A DNA stretch of 64,000 nucleotides, from contig AP031356.1 in assembly GCA_037833965.1 (NCBI GenBank), forward strand, positions 11,120,501-11,184,500, written 5' to 3'. This stretch comes from Marchantia polymorpha subsp. ruderalis (Eukaryota > Streptophyta > Marchantiopsida > Marchantiales > Marchantiaceae). The notes below the pieces were generated by a model, which was given only the letters and a program-made list of their open reading frames with translations, was not told the origin of the DNA and did not search any database. Both the position numbers and the translations under genes were made by a program. Below are positions 1-12,100 of the stretch, piece by piece; within the stretch, counting starts at the first letter, position 1; each line of letters opens with the position of its first letter.

Positions 1-1399
1 TTACTACACAGCCCTGATCGAACGCCACATTTAACTATGCAAAAGTCCCCATTAAACATGTGCAACTCTCTTCTGTGAGTGGTGACAGAGCTAGTGAACG
101 TAGTACTGATTCTGAAGAGCATTCCTTGTCAGGAATGATCCAACAAAGTAAAGGTTGCGCGGCTCTTCCTGTCTTTGGGCGTAGTAGACGATAACATAGA
201 GAGGATGAGTTTTCTCGCATGATCACAGCATGGTTGCAGAGCATCTGCTAAAAGGGCAATGACAGTCATGCAAAACCTCGAAACGGTAATAGACACAATT
301 TATGATAGTGGATTGTGATCTCACCCGTTGCCGCTCACCGTGCTGTTAATTATCCACAGTTGCATAGAACGTAACTAAATGACTTGAAATACACAACAAA
401 CCACTTTACAGGGAGCCCAAGCCATTTGGACTGAAACGTTTGCCTCCATCCAGATTTCGAAATGAAAAGAGAAATTCCATGAGAATTTTTTACTAGTATC
501 CCCAAAAGATCTCAATCTGGGATAATCGTGCATAGGTCTTAATAAAATGATATTGTGCATGAACTCCCTACTCTTTCTAGGAAGAAAAATATCTTCAAGT
601 ACAACAGTGGGCCATCCGCAGAAATATTGAAGATGTCAAGATTGTGCATCTTGGATACCGTTAATTTACTCCCCCATCGCCACATGAACAGGTAACGTGG
701 GGTGTACAGTAGATTCCTGGAAGATGGGAGAAAGCAATGAAGGAAATATAGTATTACAACGAAAAAATCAAGGTACTATATTATGCATATCACCATGATT
801 CGGAAGAGAATTCACGCAACCCTCAAGGATGTTGGGTGTTCAGGTTGACTAAATGCTACCAGATTATCTAACTCGCTCCGACAAAAAATAGCACCTAGGA
901 GTTTTCAAGAATCTGTTGATAACAAATCATGAGTTCTACTGCGTTCCCCGCTTGTCCTTGTGCACAGGAGACGGGGACGAGAGAAACGCAAGGTCGTCCT
1001 AAGACATATCTTTATACACCTTAGACCGCGTTCAGGCTTGGTTCGGAAATAAAAGCGATTCCGAATTGAACCCAGTAACAGAATGCAACACCCATGATCT
1101 GCCAGCAAATGAAAACGTAATATCGTAAGGCTCTGACATCATTTAGACGTCAAAAATATCGTCAGCGAACAAACAAACAGTTACAATTCTAGGTAGAACA
1201 CAAAAACTCCGCCACTACGAAAATGCGTGGTGATGGTTGGGAACTGAAAAAGCTGGAAGCTGAACTCGAGATATATCTCACCTTGCAATGCAGCTGCTGT
1301 TGCTAGTTGCCTACTAGAGTCGGCGAATGGATCCTCAAAGCACCTCGAAGGTATGGGCTTCGGTCGAATACATAAAACATTGTATACTTAACCTGACTG

Positions 1400-1428
1400 A
1401 GGAAAGTGTTCAGTCAGAACACTTTCCT
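1400..1428. repeat. Perfect inverted repeat, 12-bp arms, 5-base loop
   Basis: AGGAAAGTGTTC at 1400-1411 is followed by a 5-base loop and its exact reverse complement at 1417-1428. Read directly from the sequence. No terminal duplications or coding capacity accompany it. Confidence 0.9.
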
Positions 1429-2209
1429 TCTACGGGAACCCTTAGGATAACGATACTACAAAGGTAACACATGAGCCTTACTACACTTGACGATGGTCCA
1501 ATCCCTCCGCTGGAGTCTAAAGGACATGGATTAAAGTGACGCGACTTGCTGATTCCTAGTTAAATGACAAATTTGAAACAAAGTGATGACTCTGCTTATG
1601 CAGAATGGAACTGGTATTTGTTCAGCATCTAAAATTCGTGAACAAACTTCATGAGTTGAGATGAACTCCCTTCTTTCTATACAATCCGAAACGTTCCCGA
1701 GTGGACATTGAGGAACGTTCCGGTCTAGTGAGCAGCAGAGACTAATCGGAAACAGGTTGAGGTCAAGGTACCGGTGCATGTAACCCCTTGCTATCATACG
1801 GCTTCATAAACTGAAGCTGTTGAGTTTACGTAGTACCGTCCATGTGAGTATGGGTGAGCAGACTATGTGCTGCTGAAAGTAGCCTAACCAGCTAAAAAAA
1901 CTCCTTCCAATTTGCCCAATGAAAACCCGTAAACATGTGAAATGCCTTTGGTGGTCCGTACTTCATGCACACATTGATCGAGAGACCAAACTGAAGAATC
2001 GGGTGCGGATCCATCGTCCTGTTCGACAGGAACGTCGTCAAACCGAAGACCCTTCATATGAGGTCAGTAAACTTTACACACTAGTCTCAAATCCACAACC
2101 TGTTGAATGTTCAGCTTAAAATTTGTGAACAAACTGTGTAGATTACGCGACTCGATGCTGATCCGCTGATGGAACTCCGTACTGAATGTTTCTCAGAAAG
2201 TAGAAAACC

Positions 2210-2249
2210 TTCTCAGCTGAGAATAAAAATTCTCAGCTGAGAATAAAAA
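2210..2249. repeat. Two tandem copies of a 20-bp palindromic unit
   Basis: The unit, a 14-bp perfect palindrome (TTCTCAGCTGAGAA) plus a short A-rich tail, occurs twice head to tail without mismatch. It lies about 260 bases downstream of the stop codon of the minus-strand NYN-LOTUS gene and could fall within or near its 3' untranslated region. Confidence 0.9.
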
Positions 2250-2505
2250 AAGATCCGAAAGAGGAAGAGGAGGGATTTGACGTATTGCTGCACACCGATA
2301 TCTAACTGCTTGACAACATGGCCAACGGTTGGAATCCACCAGTCAGAAAGTAGCCGGCCACCGACATGACAACCAGGAAAGGTCCTGAAACGTCCATACT
2401 GAAGATATCCGCTGCCCAGAGCAAGTATCCACCGTCCAAATGATGTGTGTTTTGATATCAGAAGAGCCTCTGTGCGCTGAGGTTTCTCAAACACCATGGT
2501 CGAGC

Positions 2506-4584
2506 TCAGTTAACACAACTGGCCACCACGTATTTGAATTTACTGCCAGGATCCTCCATCAGTACGGCTACATCATTGACCTTCTCAATCAAGGACTCCA
2601 GCTCCTGAACTCCAAAAGATGGGCAATCCAAAGCTCGAGAGTAGCGTTGCTCATAAAGAGCCAAAAAGCTAGCCATGCATATCTTGCACGCATGACTCAC
2701 AAGAAGTTCCTGCAACTCCTGTCTAAAAACCTGGAGCCTGATCTCAACACATGGATCTTCCGAATCGAGACTGGCTTCGACAATAAGATCCTCACTGTTG
2801 GTATCCTCAAGAATCTCATTAGTGATATCCACTAGCTCACTGGCGCTGTCATCCACCCTGACATCCTTCTCCTCCTGTGAATCAGTACGTTTCTCATCAC
2901 CAGAGTCATACCTCCAACCGTATGTAGGAATCAGAGCCTCCACATCCGAAGGTAGATCCGCTACTATGGTCTTTGCAGATGGTTCGTCCTTCTCGGTGAA
3001 CGTCTGTATATCTTTCGTTGGACAGGCAGCCACTCCATCTTCCAAAACGACTTCGTTGTCTGCATAGATGGACTCGTCTGAGGGTATCTTCTCTGCATAG
3101 ATGGACTCGTCTGAGGGTATCTTCTCTGCATAGATGGACTCGTCTGAGGGTATCTTCTGGCACACACTGACCTCAGTCTCCTCTCCAGTCACAGCACGAC
3201 TGACCCGAGCGTCACGTTTGAGCTTCGCAGCGACGCGGAATCCAGTCTTAGTTAGGTGCAAAGTTTTGTAGGTCCCTTCTCCTCTTATGTACATCCACTC
3301 TCGCATTTTTTCGAGCATTGGCACTAGCTTTGTGTAGCCATACTCCGCTAAGTACAAAGGTCTGCCGTAATGTCTCGAGTACTCCGGTGGTACGCGAACC
3401 AGCTCTAACTTACCTCCGTGAAAGCTAATCAGTTTCACCAGTTGCTCTCTGAGGTTGAGCAGCCCACCGAGGGATGCAGGCCCCGCCGCATTACTTCCTC
3501 TGCAATCAGCCTCGACAGATTCAGCCAAATGCCTCGCAGCGGTACTTCCTTCTCGTGAAACAGCACCTGTGTTTCCTTCCCGAGAAGCAGCTCCCTGTGA
3601 TGGCTTTACGTAACCGGACGGATGCGGTGCACCGCTGGGGCCATAAACATAACTTCCTTGAGTCGAAGTATTTTCTCCCCAGTATACAGGCACTGGCCCC
3701 ACAGCACACGCCTGGGACGTGACCTGCGATGTAACCTGTATGGACATCGAGCCATAGAGTGCAGAAGGAACCATTCTAGATGCAGAACCATCGGCGATGA
3801 CATTCTCATGCTGTGTTTTGGAAGATTTCCAAACAATTTGCTCTTCCCCGTAAACAAGCTCATCACTAGCAGGGTCCGAGTCATCGCTCGGGCTCCAAGC
3901 TTGGCATACAGACGAACTGATCTCGCAGTTCTTCTCTTCGGGACCAACTCGATATACGAAGGACTTGGCAGGCACAAGACCCTCTCCTCTTGCGACACTG
4001 GGCCAGTACCACACAAAGCGACCAGCACTGCAGAGGGCAGATGAAACTGGCACCCCTGATGGTATAGCAAGCACTACCGTATAACCTCTCTGCCCAAGCT
4101 TGTGTAGGGCTGGGGCAAAATCAACATCACCAGAAATCAAAAAGATTGTACAAGGAGGAGGATTGTCAAGAGCAAAGAGAAACAAATCCACAAGTATCGC
4201 CTTGTCTGAAGCATCTTTCTTCCCATTGGGAACGTCAATAAGATTCACGCCGGTCCTTTGACAACCTTCTCTGACTTTCCTCGGGAAATGATTGAAATCT
4301 CCATAGGCAGAAAACAACGTCACTGCCCCTTCGATTACTGGATGTAAACGAAGTGCCATGCGAATGTTCCCGGCCACATCTTCTGCTTTCACCTCTGAGG
4401 GAACTGGACAATTTTCGATGTCCCACAGAATGGCAACGGGCCCAGTGAGAACTATCTGTTGTTGCTGTTGTTGAGCTCTCATTACACTACTAACTTCCCG
4501 TCGTGTGGACAGTAATTCCTTTGTACTTGTCGCTCTCATAGGTTGTTGATTTTGAGAGAGCTTTCTGTCGTACCCGCAAAACAT
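2506..4584 (-). CDS. NYN-domain RNase-like protein with two LOTUS (OST-HTH) domains
   Basis: A single open exon of 692 codons. An in-frame TGA lies at 4615-4617, and the first ATG after it is at 4582-4584; further ATGs follow at codons 16 and 35. After a short glutamine run (about residues 37-43) comes a NYN/PIN-like fold, about residues 48-197. It has the expected acidic residues: D55 in WDIEN, D124 and D127 in DASDKAILVD, and D153 and D155 in SGDVDF. A LOTUS domain follows at about 374-449, then three copies of an 11-residue repeat (KIPSDESIYAE) at about 477-509, an acidic linker, and a second LOTUS domain at about 616-692 that runs to the stop. By family knowledge NYN domains are metal-dependent endoribonucleases and LOTUS domains bind RNA, G-quadruplex RNA or helicases, as in the animal protein MARF1. 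Plants have many such proteins of mostly unknown role. RNA target and process are unknown here. A 5' untranslated exon further upstream is likely. Confidence 0.9.
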   Translation of the reverse strand: MFCGYDRKLSQNQQPMRATSTKELLSTRREVSSVMRAQQQQQQIVLTGPVAILWDIENCPVPSEVKAEDVAGNIRMALRLHPVIEGAVTLFSAYGDFNHFPRKVREGCQRTGVNLIDVPNGKKDASDKAILVDLFLFALDNPPPCTIFLISGDVDFAPALHKLGQRGYTVVLAIPSGVPVSSALCSAGRFVWYWPSVARGEGLVPAKSFVYRVGPEEKNCEISSSVCQAWSPSDDSDPASDELVYGEEQIVWKSSKTQHENVIADGSASRMVPSALYGSMSIQVTSQVTSQACAVGPVPVYWGENTSTQGSYVYGPSGAPHPSGYVKPSQGAASREGNTGAVSREGSTAARHLAESVEADCRGSNAAGPASLGGLLNLREQLVKLISFHGGKLELVRVPPEYSRHYGRPLYLAEYGYTKLVPMLEKMREWMYIRGEGTYKTLHLTKTGFRVAAKLKRDARVSRAVTGEETEVSVCQKIPSDESIYAEKIPSDESIYAEKIPSDESIYADNEVVLEDGVAACPTKDIQTFTEKDEPSAKTIVADLPSDVEALIPTYGWRYDSGDEKRTDSQEEKDVRVDDSASELVDITNEILEDTNSEDLIVEASLDSEDPCVEIRLQVFRQELQELLVSHACKICMASFLALYEQRYSRALDCPSFGVQELESLIEKVNDVAVLMEDPGSKFKYVVASCVN
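3061..3159 (-). repeat. In-frame 33-bp tandem repeat, three copies, within the NYN-LOTUS gene
   Basis: Three head-to-tail copies of a 33-bp unit are nearly identical; the third differs only at its last bases. Each encodes KIPSDESIYAE (the last ends in D). The repeat lies in the linker between the two LOTUS domains, so changes in copy number would leave both domains intact. Confidence 0.92.
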
Positions 4585-6360
4585 TATTTGAAGAGTACGC
4601 CAGTTCTCCAAATGTCAATATTTCCTGCAATGAACAGGGCATCGAAGGGGAGATACGGCCTTAAGTTTCATAAATGTATTGATATGCACCAAACCGCCAT
4701 GAAGAAAAATTGCATAAACTGCAGCATATCCTCGTGGTCAGAAAACTTTCAGGGTGTCGACGCCTACAGAAGAAGCACTCATTACCAAGACAGGCTGCTG
4801 ACATGTGAGTTCTGACATGTGAGATGATTTACAGGCAAACGCACCTCGTCGTACACGGAACACATATACTCAGGACCCGAAGTTAGCAATTAGACAATCC
4901 ATTTAATCGTGTTTCAATAAATTTCTCGCATGTATATACCTTTCATCCGAACCTTCATTAGAATTTGTGGTCAAATTGAAGAAATTTATAGCAATTACTG
5001 GACTTCTTGGCTTAGGTCTTCGAATTTGTGTTTGGAGACGACAGGGGACGTTAAGCATAACGGTGACGATACAACACGCGAATGTAACGATACTCTATTG
5101 CCACAGGCCGATTCTTGGGCTTCAGGTCACAGGAGCATTCATCCAAAGAATCCGAATATGTTGACACAAGGCTCTCTTCTCAAACTAGAGCAAAATATAG
5201 AGAAATCCAAATCTCCTAACACGTGAACAGACTCCGAGCACATCAATCTTCCAATTATCGCATTCCAGTCAGTCTACTCTGACACCCAACGAACTAGTCC
5301 AATACCTTGCACCGAAGACACGCAGCTCTCGGAACGTCTCATGCATCCGTGACTGATTCCGGTGAAGCAATCAAAGGCGCCGGCCACAAATTCCTTCCAC
5401 CCGACCTTCCGAACGGAAAATTCCGATCTTGTTGCAGGCCACCATCGGCACTGTTTCGCGTAAACCTTGCCCAGGAGGAGTCAACAGACCCGACCTGTTC
5501 CTCCAATTCCACCGCCTATGCTCTCGTAATGCGCAAATCCAGCAACCTCTAATCAACCAATCAATCAATCCATCAATCAATCAAGCCCTCTCACTCTCTC
5601 CCTCCCTCCGTCCCTCTCTCTCTCTCCTCTCTCTCACGTCGTGCGCAAATCGCACATCCACCATTCAAATCTGCCCTATCCCCGAGCAAGACTATTCACC
5701 TCCTCGTCCTCCTCCTCCACGCCAAATTCGAGATCGTCCTCCATTCGCTCTCTCTCCCAATAATTCAGTACCTCCTGGAATTCATTGCGTCCCTGCTCCT
5801 TCCTCCCTCCCTCCGTGCCGCGACCCTGCCGACCGACCGCGCGTCCAAGTTACGACGTAGCCTCACGTCTCTTATCGTCCACAGTTCTCCTCCGCTTTCC
5901 TGTACTGTGGTACTTCTCCTGGTCATTCGGCCCACGCGGTTGAGCTCGACCCCGGCGGGCCCCACCTTGCTTTGGTCACTCCCAGACGGAATCCTGGTCA
6001 CATCAATTCCCCGACTACCAAAAGCGAACTGCGAATTCGTCGAAGAGATATTTGCTGGATCGATGCTTCACAGATTGTGCTCGAACTGGATCTTCGTGGC
6101 GACAAGCTTGTCTGTTCGGTTGGTTGGTTGGTTTGGCAGCAGGTGGCATCGCCCAGAGCCCATGGAGTGGAAAAAGATGAACAACTTCTTCCACTTGAGT
6201 TCTATGTTACTGATCCATTGTTCACGATAATCCTCTCATCCTGCTTATGTCTTGAATGGATTGATTTACAATGTCGATTTCTGTCAAATGTCCCTTATCT
6301 TCTTGATGAATGCCAAAGGCGAGATAGAGGAGTTTATCCATGAAGTTTGATGACTTCTCT
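4585..6360. other. Upstream spacer of the NYN-LOTUS gene, with simple repeats
   Basis: No open frame here shows a domain. Around 5550-5585 there is an AATC-type microsatellite, and from about 5587 to 5640 a CT-rich tract. CT-rich tracts are common in the sense strand of plant 5' untranslated regions. This raises the possibility of a plus-strand transcript starting near 5.6 kb, but the frames to 6343 have no recognisable product and no ATG in a supportive context. The region close to 4.6 kb should carry the promoter and any 5' untranslated exon of the minus-strand gene. Confidence 0.4.
5550..5640. repeat. AATC and CT microsatellites
   Basis: A run of AATC/CATC-type tetranucleotides at about 5550-5585 is followed by a CCCT/CT-rich tract to about 5640. 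Seen directly; no function is implied. Confidence 0.85.
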
Positions 6361-8000
6361 TCAACAAAGTTTCAGATTTCAAGAAAAAATTGATTGAGGA
6401 TGACACGTAATGCACAAGTATATTTTTAAAGTACCACATATGTTTTGCAAAATTTGACGAAGAGAAATAATTAATCTCTAAATGTAACCTCTTGTCCTCT
6501 GCAATGAAAAAGTAACATTGGTCGCTTCAGTTCAATAGTTTAGCTCAAATTGTTATTTAATTTATTTTTTGCCTCTAGATCTCTATCAGTTTTATAATTT
6601 TATTTCTTTGATTTCTGTGATTTTCCACCAAAATACTTCATTATGAATCTTGAATTAGTCACGAGAATTACAAGTCCAATAAAAATTCGTATTGTTCATT
6701 TTGACACATCTTATTTTGAAAATAATATTTAATTTACCCATCTTTCTTCAAAATCATTTTGATACATCAATGAATTATGAATGAAGTTATATTTATATGA
6801 TTCGTAATAAGACAACAGTATTCTAATCACATAAAACATTTGTTCAAGAATGTAAATTTTACATTTACACAATCATATAGTCATGATAGACAAAGAAATT
6901 CAGTAGTTTTGGAATTAAATAGGAAATAGTTTTGATTCTTCACTGTCTGGAAAGAAAACGAAACCTAGTATTGAATACAGAACTCACATAGATAATCAAA
7001 ATCTTTAATAATGATAAATTAATTTTATCAAAATGAATTTACATGTTTCATTAGAAAAAATTATTACGTGTTTTTAGTTAGTTCAGTTTATATAAGTAAT
7101 TATTCATGAAGATTATAAAATGAAAATTAACCTGGTCGTTAATGATTTTAAAAATATATAGGAACTTTTGCACAAAAAAATATGAGTCATGTTGAATTCA
7201 AGTTTTTTTGAAAAATATTTGTAAATAAATTTGCAGTAACGAAAATTTTTCAATAAATTCATATAATTTTTAAAATATTATAAAAAACCATAAATTAAAA
7301 AATAATTAATATCACTTATTGAAATCTAATGTGATTAGAAATCGGCACACACAAAAGTTGGCACATTGCCCAAATAGTCATGTTTTATCTTTAATTTTTT
7401 TGTAACATATTTGCAACATGAATAATTTTCACAAAATATGTCAATGCAAGTACAGTAAAAAAAATTCGAAGATAAGGAAAATATCACATATTTGATAAAT
7501 GATAGATTTATTTTTAAAATATATAATAGATGATATAATTTCAAAAAATATAAAATCCCCAAGCTAAAAAATCACATTGTATTCTAATATCATATTTTCG
7601 AAACTATCTATCAAGTTGTACAAGGAACAAAAATCAGTTTGCAAAACTTGGAATTCAAAGTTTTTTTTAATTATTTGTTTCAATTAGGTTTAGTTATATT
7701 ATGCTAGTGATCATAACATATGAAGTTTGGCATATAATCTTCGTAATATAATTTAAGAATTTTAATTCGCAAAATTTTCTGTTTTGTTGGCTTACTCTTT
7801 TTTAAGTGAATATTTTCTTTCTATTAGCAATTATGTTTTTTATTTTTATAACTTGAAATTCTTTTATAAGAGTAAATGATGTTACAAAATGTAACGTTGA
7901 ATCTGCAGCTCGAGTTTCCCCTCCAACTATGGAACTCATGAGGAATGTGATATAATCCTCGACTTGTAATGGGTAACTATTGCGTTCATAACGACTCACA
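6360..8000. other. AT-rich spacer without genes
   Basis: Composition changes abruptly at about 6.36 kb to long A/T runs with frequent stops in all frames. No domain, tRNA-like structure or terminal repeat was recognised. The character fades back to mixed composition near 8.0 kb, upstream of the 3' end of the SFI1-like gene. Confidence 0.7.
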
Positions 8001-8922
8001 CAATTAGGACAATTAGCGTCATTTCTGCATTATTCACCACTATACAATATTAAATAAGAACTTGATCACAGGCGTTGGTGGATGACGATACCATGACAGA
8101 TAAAGGCACATAAAGATGCACAAGCGATGTCTTAATTTTACTATAAGAAAACCTGCACGGATCGCCCATCAACCACAGTAGAATCGGGAACATAAAACAG
8201 CGTGTATCAAGCACCGGTAGGGGAGAAAAAAAATTCCAAGCAACTTACCACTGCACCACCAATTTACAGCCACAGGCAGATTTGAAGAACTTTTCTACAT
8301 TCAGATGATATCAAAGGTGCTCGGAACCTTGTTTACCAGATGCCCAACGTTTGGCAAATCATACATAATATATACATAATTACAATAGAATATACCCAGT
8401 GCAAAAATATAACGACAGCATGAACATCGGGCTTAGAAGAGACCCGAGATACATCCCAACATGATGACAGGAAACCCATCAGTGCGTCCAATTGGACATT
8501 CAACCATCCTTGACTCATTCTTCTAATGTGCATGCCGTACATGAAATGGTGTGGAAACATGAGCATGGGTTGGAGAGCACAAAGCTTTCTCAAAAATCAA
8601 AATTGTAATGCCCACAATAAGATCTGTACGGACAAAACTGCAATTGGTTATATTTTACGTATGGCGAATGTTAAAATCCTTCACTTCTTCACTTTATTCT
8701 TCGTAATTTCTTCCATACAGAACTCCCCTCTCCGCTTACCCAAGAAAAGAGTTTGCAGTCAGCAAACTACATATCAAAGCAGAACTACTTCCCACCGAGA
8801 CCACTCCTTTCCTCCTCCTTCATGCCATCTTTTTCTTCCAGGCCTATTTCAGTCAGCACCTCCCAGACGCGTTCCATGGTCAGGCCATGACGGTCAAATA
8901 CTAATGAGTACAGCTTACTCTT
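8000..8922. other. Spacer and probable 3' untranslated region of the SFI1-like gene
   Basis: No coding region was recognised. The 3' end of the minus-strand SFI1-like gene should lie here, as its two candidate stop codons are at 9154 and 8923. Confidence 0.4.
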
Positions 8923-9066
8923 TCACTCTTTCACTATTGCCGATGACCTTTTTCTGTTTGGTTCAAGCATGCCGCTATGAGCAAGATACTCCAGGTGCTT
9001 TCGAAATTCCTTGATAGGTACTCCTGGCCCAGTGGTCTTCCCTCTCAACTTAGCAACCCACAGAAT
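8923..9066 (-). CDS. Candidate alternative last exon of the SFI1-like gene
   Basis: An open frame of 47 codons plus TGA starts just after a plausible acceptor (pyrimidine-rich stretch ending in GAAG at 9067-9070). Only the phase-0 reading is open. It would join in frame to a GTTAAG donor inside the previous exon (after ...RNVL, near 9200), replacing the C-terminus that ends at 9154. The encoded tail is basic and has a helical segment (KEFRKHLEYLAHSG). No family was recognised. It may be an alternative splice form, the true C-terminus, or a fortuitous frame. Confidence 0.35.
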   Translation of the reverse strand: MLWVAKLRGKTTGPGVPIKEFRKHLEYLAHSGMLEPNRKRSSAIVKE

Positions 9067-9153
9067 CTTCGATATCAAAAAAGAGAACATTCCTACACGC
9101 GACCCACTGACTGCCAAAAGGCCAAACTCCGACAGTGTTACTGGAGCACAAAA

Positions 9154-12100
9154 TCACGACGCAGGTCTTGGAGATGTATAACCTGCCCCCTTAACCAGAA
9201 CATTTCGGTCTCCGCTTTGGACTCTGGCCGCTACTGGTTGTTCCCTAGTGCCATCTAGCTTTCGGGTGTAGTCAAACTTACCATATGCTCGGCCCTTAAT
9301 AGGGGTCCTCGATCTAACGTATCTAGGTGTAACGGGAGTAACAGGGACTTCCTGATGATTACTGCTGGCCTGCACGGGTGTCTTGGGCCTGATTTTTGAC
9401 TTGTTGGCTGGAGTTGGACTTCTTCGTCCTTGGTGAGTGACTTCAGCATGGGTAGTTTGTTGAGATTTTGTTGAGCCTGGACTCGAATGGCGTGATGGCC
9501 AACTACCTTTCCCTCTATTAAAGCTCGGGACAGCTTTCACATGAAGATCCCCATCAGGAAAGACAGTAACCTGCCGAATCAAACAGAAAAATGTTCACTC
9601 GATCAATGTTAGATAATCGACACAATCATTCCCGATAAGTGACAGCAAACTTTTTAGATGTGGACACACAATTTGAAGGGTATACCTCGTCCATTGCGAG
9701 CTTATCGATAGAGTAAAGAAGTTCAGAATCATTTCCATTCTTCAAAACCTGCACGAAATTGACATAATATAAGACAGGTTTCAAATATTGAATAACACGA
9801 GACATGAACTACCTTGGTGAGGGAGTCCGCTGAGTTGCTAGATACCCGCCATCACAACAAGAGGTTATCATTAACCATCGAGAGTTTCAAAAGTGCTTAT
9901 TCATGATATATGTGAGTCAACAAGTATTATGAATGTGATAACCTTGAAACTCATATAACAAGCAGACTTAACGACGACTTAGTTCATCATTAAGTTCGGT
10001 ATGATAATTAGCAGGTGTGACGACCAAGTCAACACAACCGGAGCAGCGATATCCAGAAAGCTATTACATAAACACTCAACGTTCAGAAAGCTTGTGTACT
10101 ACATTAGTAACTGGAAAAATGAAAGAATCAGACAAGATGTCAAGTTGTGAAATGCAGAACGTAAAACTGATACATCTAATTGTGAGCAATTAAAACTCCC
10201 GCCGAATACATAACACTAGAAAAACAACGGAGATTCAGTTAATGACAGGTACTTCTAAGACGGACCTACTGTAAAGTAAACAGATAGAAATGACATCGCA
10301 TCGCATAGACAATGTCTGCTGAAAATTACTGCGATTTGCAAAACTATCAACAAAAATGTCGATAGCTATTAAGTGAGGTATGGCAAAATATTTTCATGCG
10401 TAGAGTAGTCTACCAACCATCAACAGCAGCAAACTCGTGAGCAGTAAGACACTACCGCCAGCAACTGATTTTATTGACTTAAGCATACAACGATGTAACT
10501 ATTACAGACCCACTTTGCTGTTTGCCATTAAAAAAAAAAGGAAACATGGGATAGATGTGTATGCTATGTATATGGCATAAAGTTTGCCTCAAACCTACTT
10601 CTGAGACAGGAAGTATGCAATACAATTGTTTCCTTTGTACAGAGCATATCGCATATAGGAATGAACAAACGAAGATTGCTCTTACGCTCTTACCAACAAG
10701 AGCTTGTAATACATCGAATCAGATGGGGAGATGCTATAACTTTCTCCAGTCTAAGGTGAAAGATTGTTCCCCACAGCCACAGAATCAATACCCATGAAAA
10801 TCAACGTAAAATCCAAGCAAATAATCACATCGTAATGTGGTTGTACTTTGTAATTCGAGATTTTGACATACACAAACACCTCTAGGTTAGCACAGAGTAA
10901 ATGCAAAGTCTGATATCGTGCGTGCGTGTCGAGCATGGAGGTGGAAAGTGGTCATTGGCATGTCCATAACTACTTACATCGTCCTTCATGGCCTTAATGA
11001 GAGAGTTGAAGCTGGACGCTCCTTTGACGAGAAGCTTGTTACGCACATGATGCTTCTGAGAGAATATAATCCGGTTGAGTACTTACAAAAAAGCAACTGA
11101 AAATTCCCACAATCCGTCTCGCCGGAAAAAGGAGATTTATTCTATATTCTCTGGGAAAAGATTGCTATACAGTGCTCCACCCATCTGGATAGACTTATTA
11201 CTTACACGTACATGTACTGCGTAACACTATGATCGACCCGAGAGTGTGCATACCGTCTCATACCAAAGGATAAAAGATTCAACTCACATAGAAATGAATT
11301 ATTGCGTTTACATAAACAACCCAACAGGGAATAAGAGTCTTTAGAACATAGTACATTGCGTAGAATCTGCTCCTTCAATTCGTTAACTTCCTCCTGGTGA
11401 ACTTTTTGCTGATTTAGGGCAAAACCATGTTGTCGCTGCATTCTCCCTAGTAAGCGAGTCAATGCATCCCTTTCCGCAGAAAGTACTTGTCCTGCTTGTA
11501 GTAACTCCGCAATACGTTTTCTGCCCCAATCACCAGAGTCTATGACATGGGCCAACCGTTGATTCTCCTGCCTCACTCTGTCATTTTCCTTTTCGACCTG
11601 AACAATATGTTCCTGCAGGCGTCCCATCTTCTTTTGAGCTTGTAACTGCAAAGACAAAGACGCCACGAAAGACAGGAGGAGTTGATGAGTGAAAGATTAC
11701 ATAAGATTGGCCAGCAAAATGGAACAAGAATGCAATGCATGAGAACTTAACCGAAAGACACGACCAGCTGACGGATACATACAGAAAGTGCAAAAAGACG
11801 GGAAGAGAAAGGAGATCCAAGAAGGCATAAATCGGGGTTCTCTCTTATTTATGTTGGACGCCTCCAGATCGGTCTACTTTTGAAAATTTTATCGATTAGT
11901 CTCCTAATCTGAAACTCAGGAGTCATCATGCAACGAGTTGGAGAATCCTTTCGGAGAGAAGGCTTAAGGCTACCTGCATGAAACATATCCAAGCCTGAAA
12001 ATACTTGTTCAATCTCCACTTTTGCAACTTTCCCACCACATGCTTCGATTGAGAATCCCTACGCTTGCTGATATGGCACCCATCCACAAAAGCATCAAAG

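Larger units (their letters stand above)
1..2505. other. Intergenic, no gene seen
   Basis: Only short open frames occur here and none shows a recognisable domain or a convincing pair of splice sites. Two local structures are listed separately: a 12-bp inverted repeat near 1400 and a duplicated palindrome near 2210. The last part presumably contains the 3' untranslated region of the minus-strand NYN-LOTUS gene, whose stop codon is at 2506-2508. Confidence 0.5.

Noticed and set aside
9815..9839. 25-nt extra exon of the SFI1-like gene (reads NSADSLTK)
   Set aside because: Its phase does not fit the exon at 11055-10978, which joins directly in phase to 9748-9686; including it needs an unseen exon.
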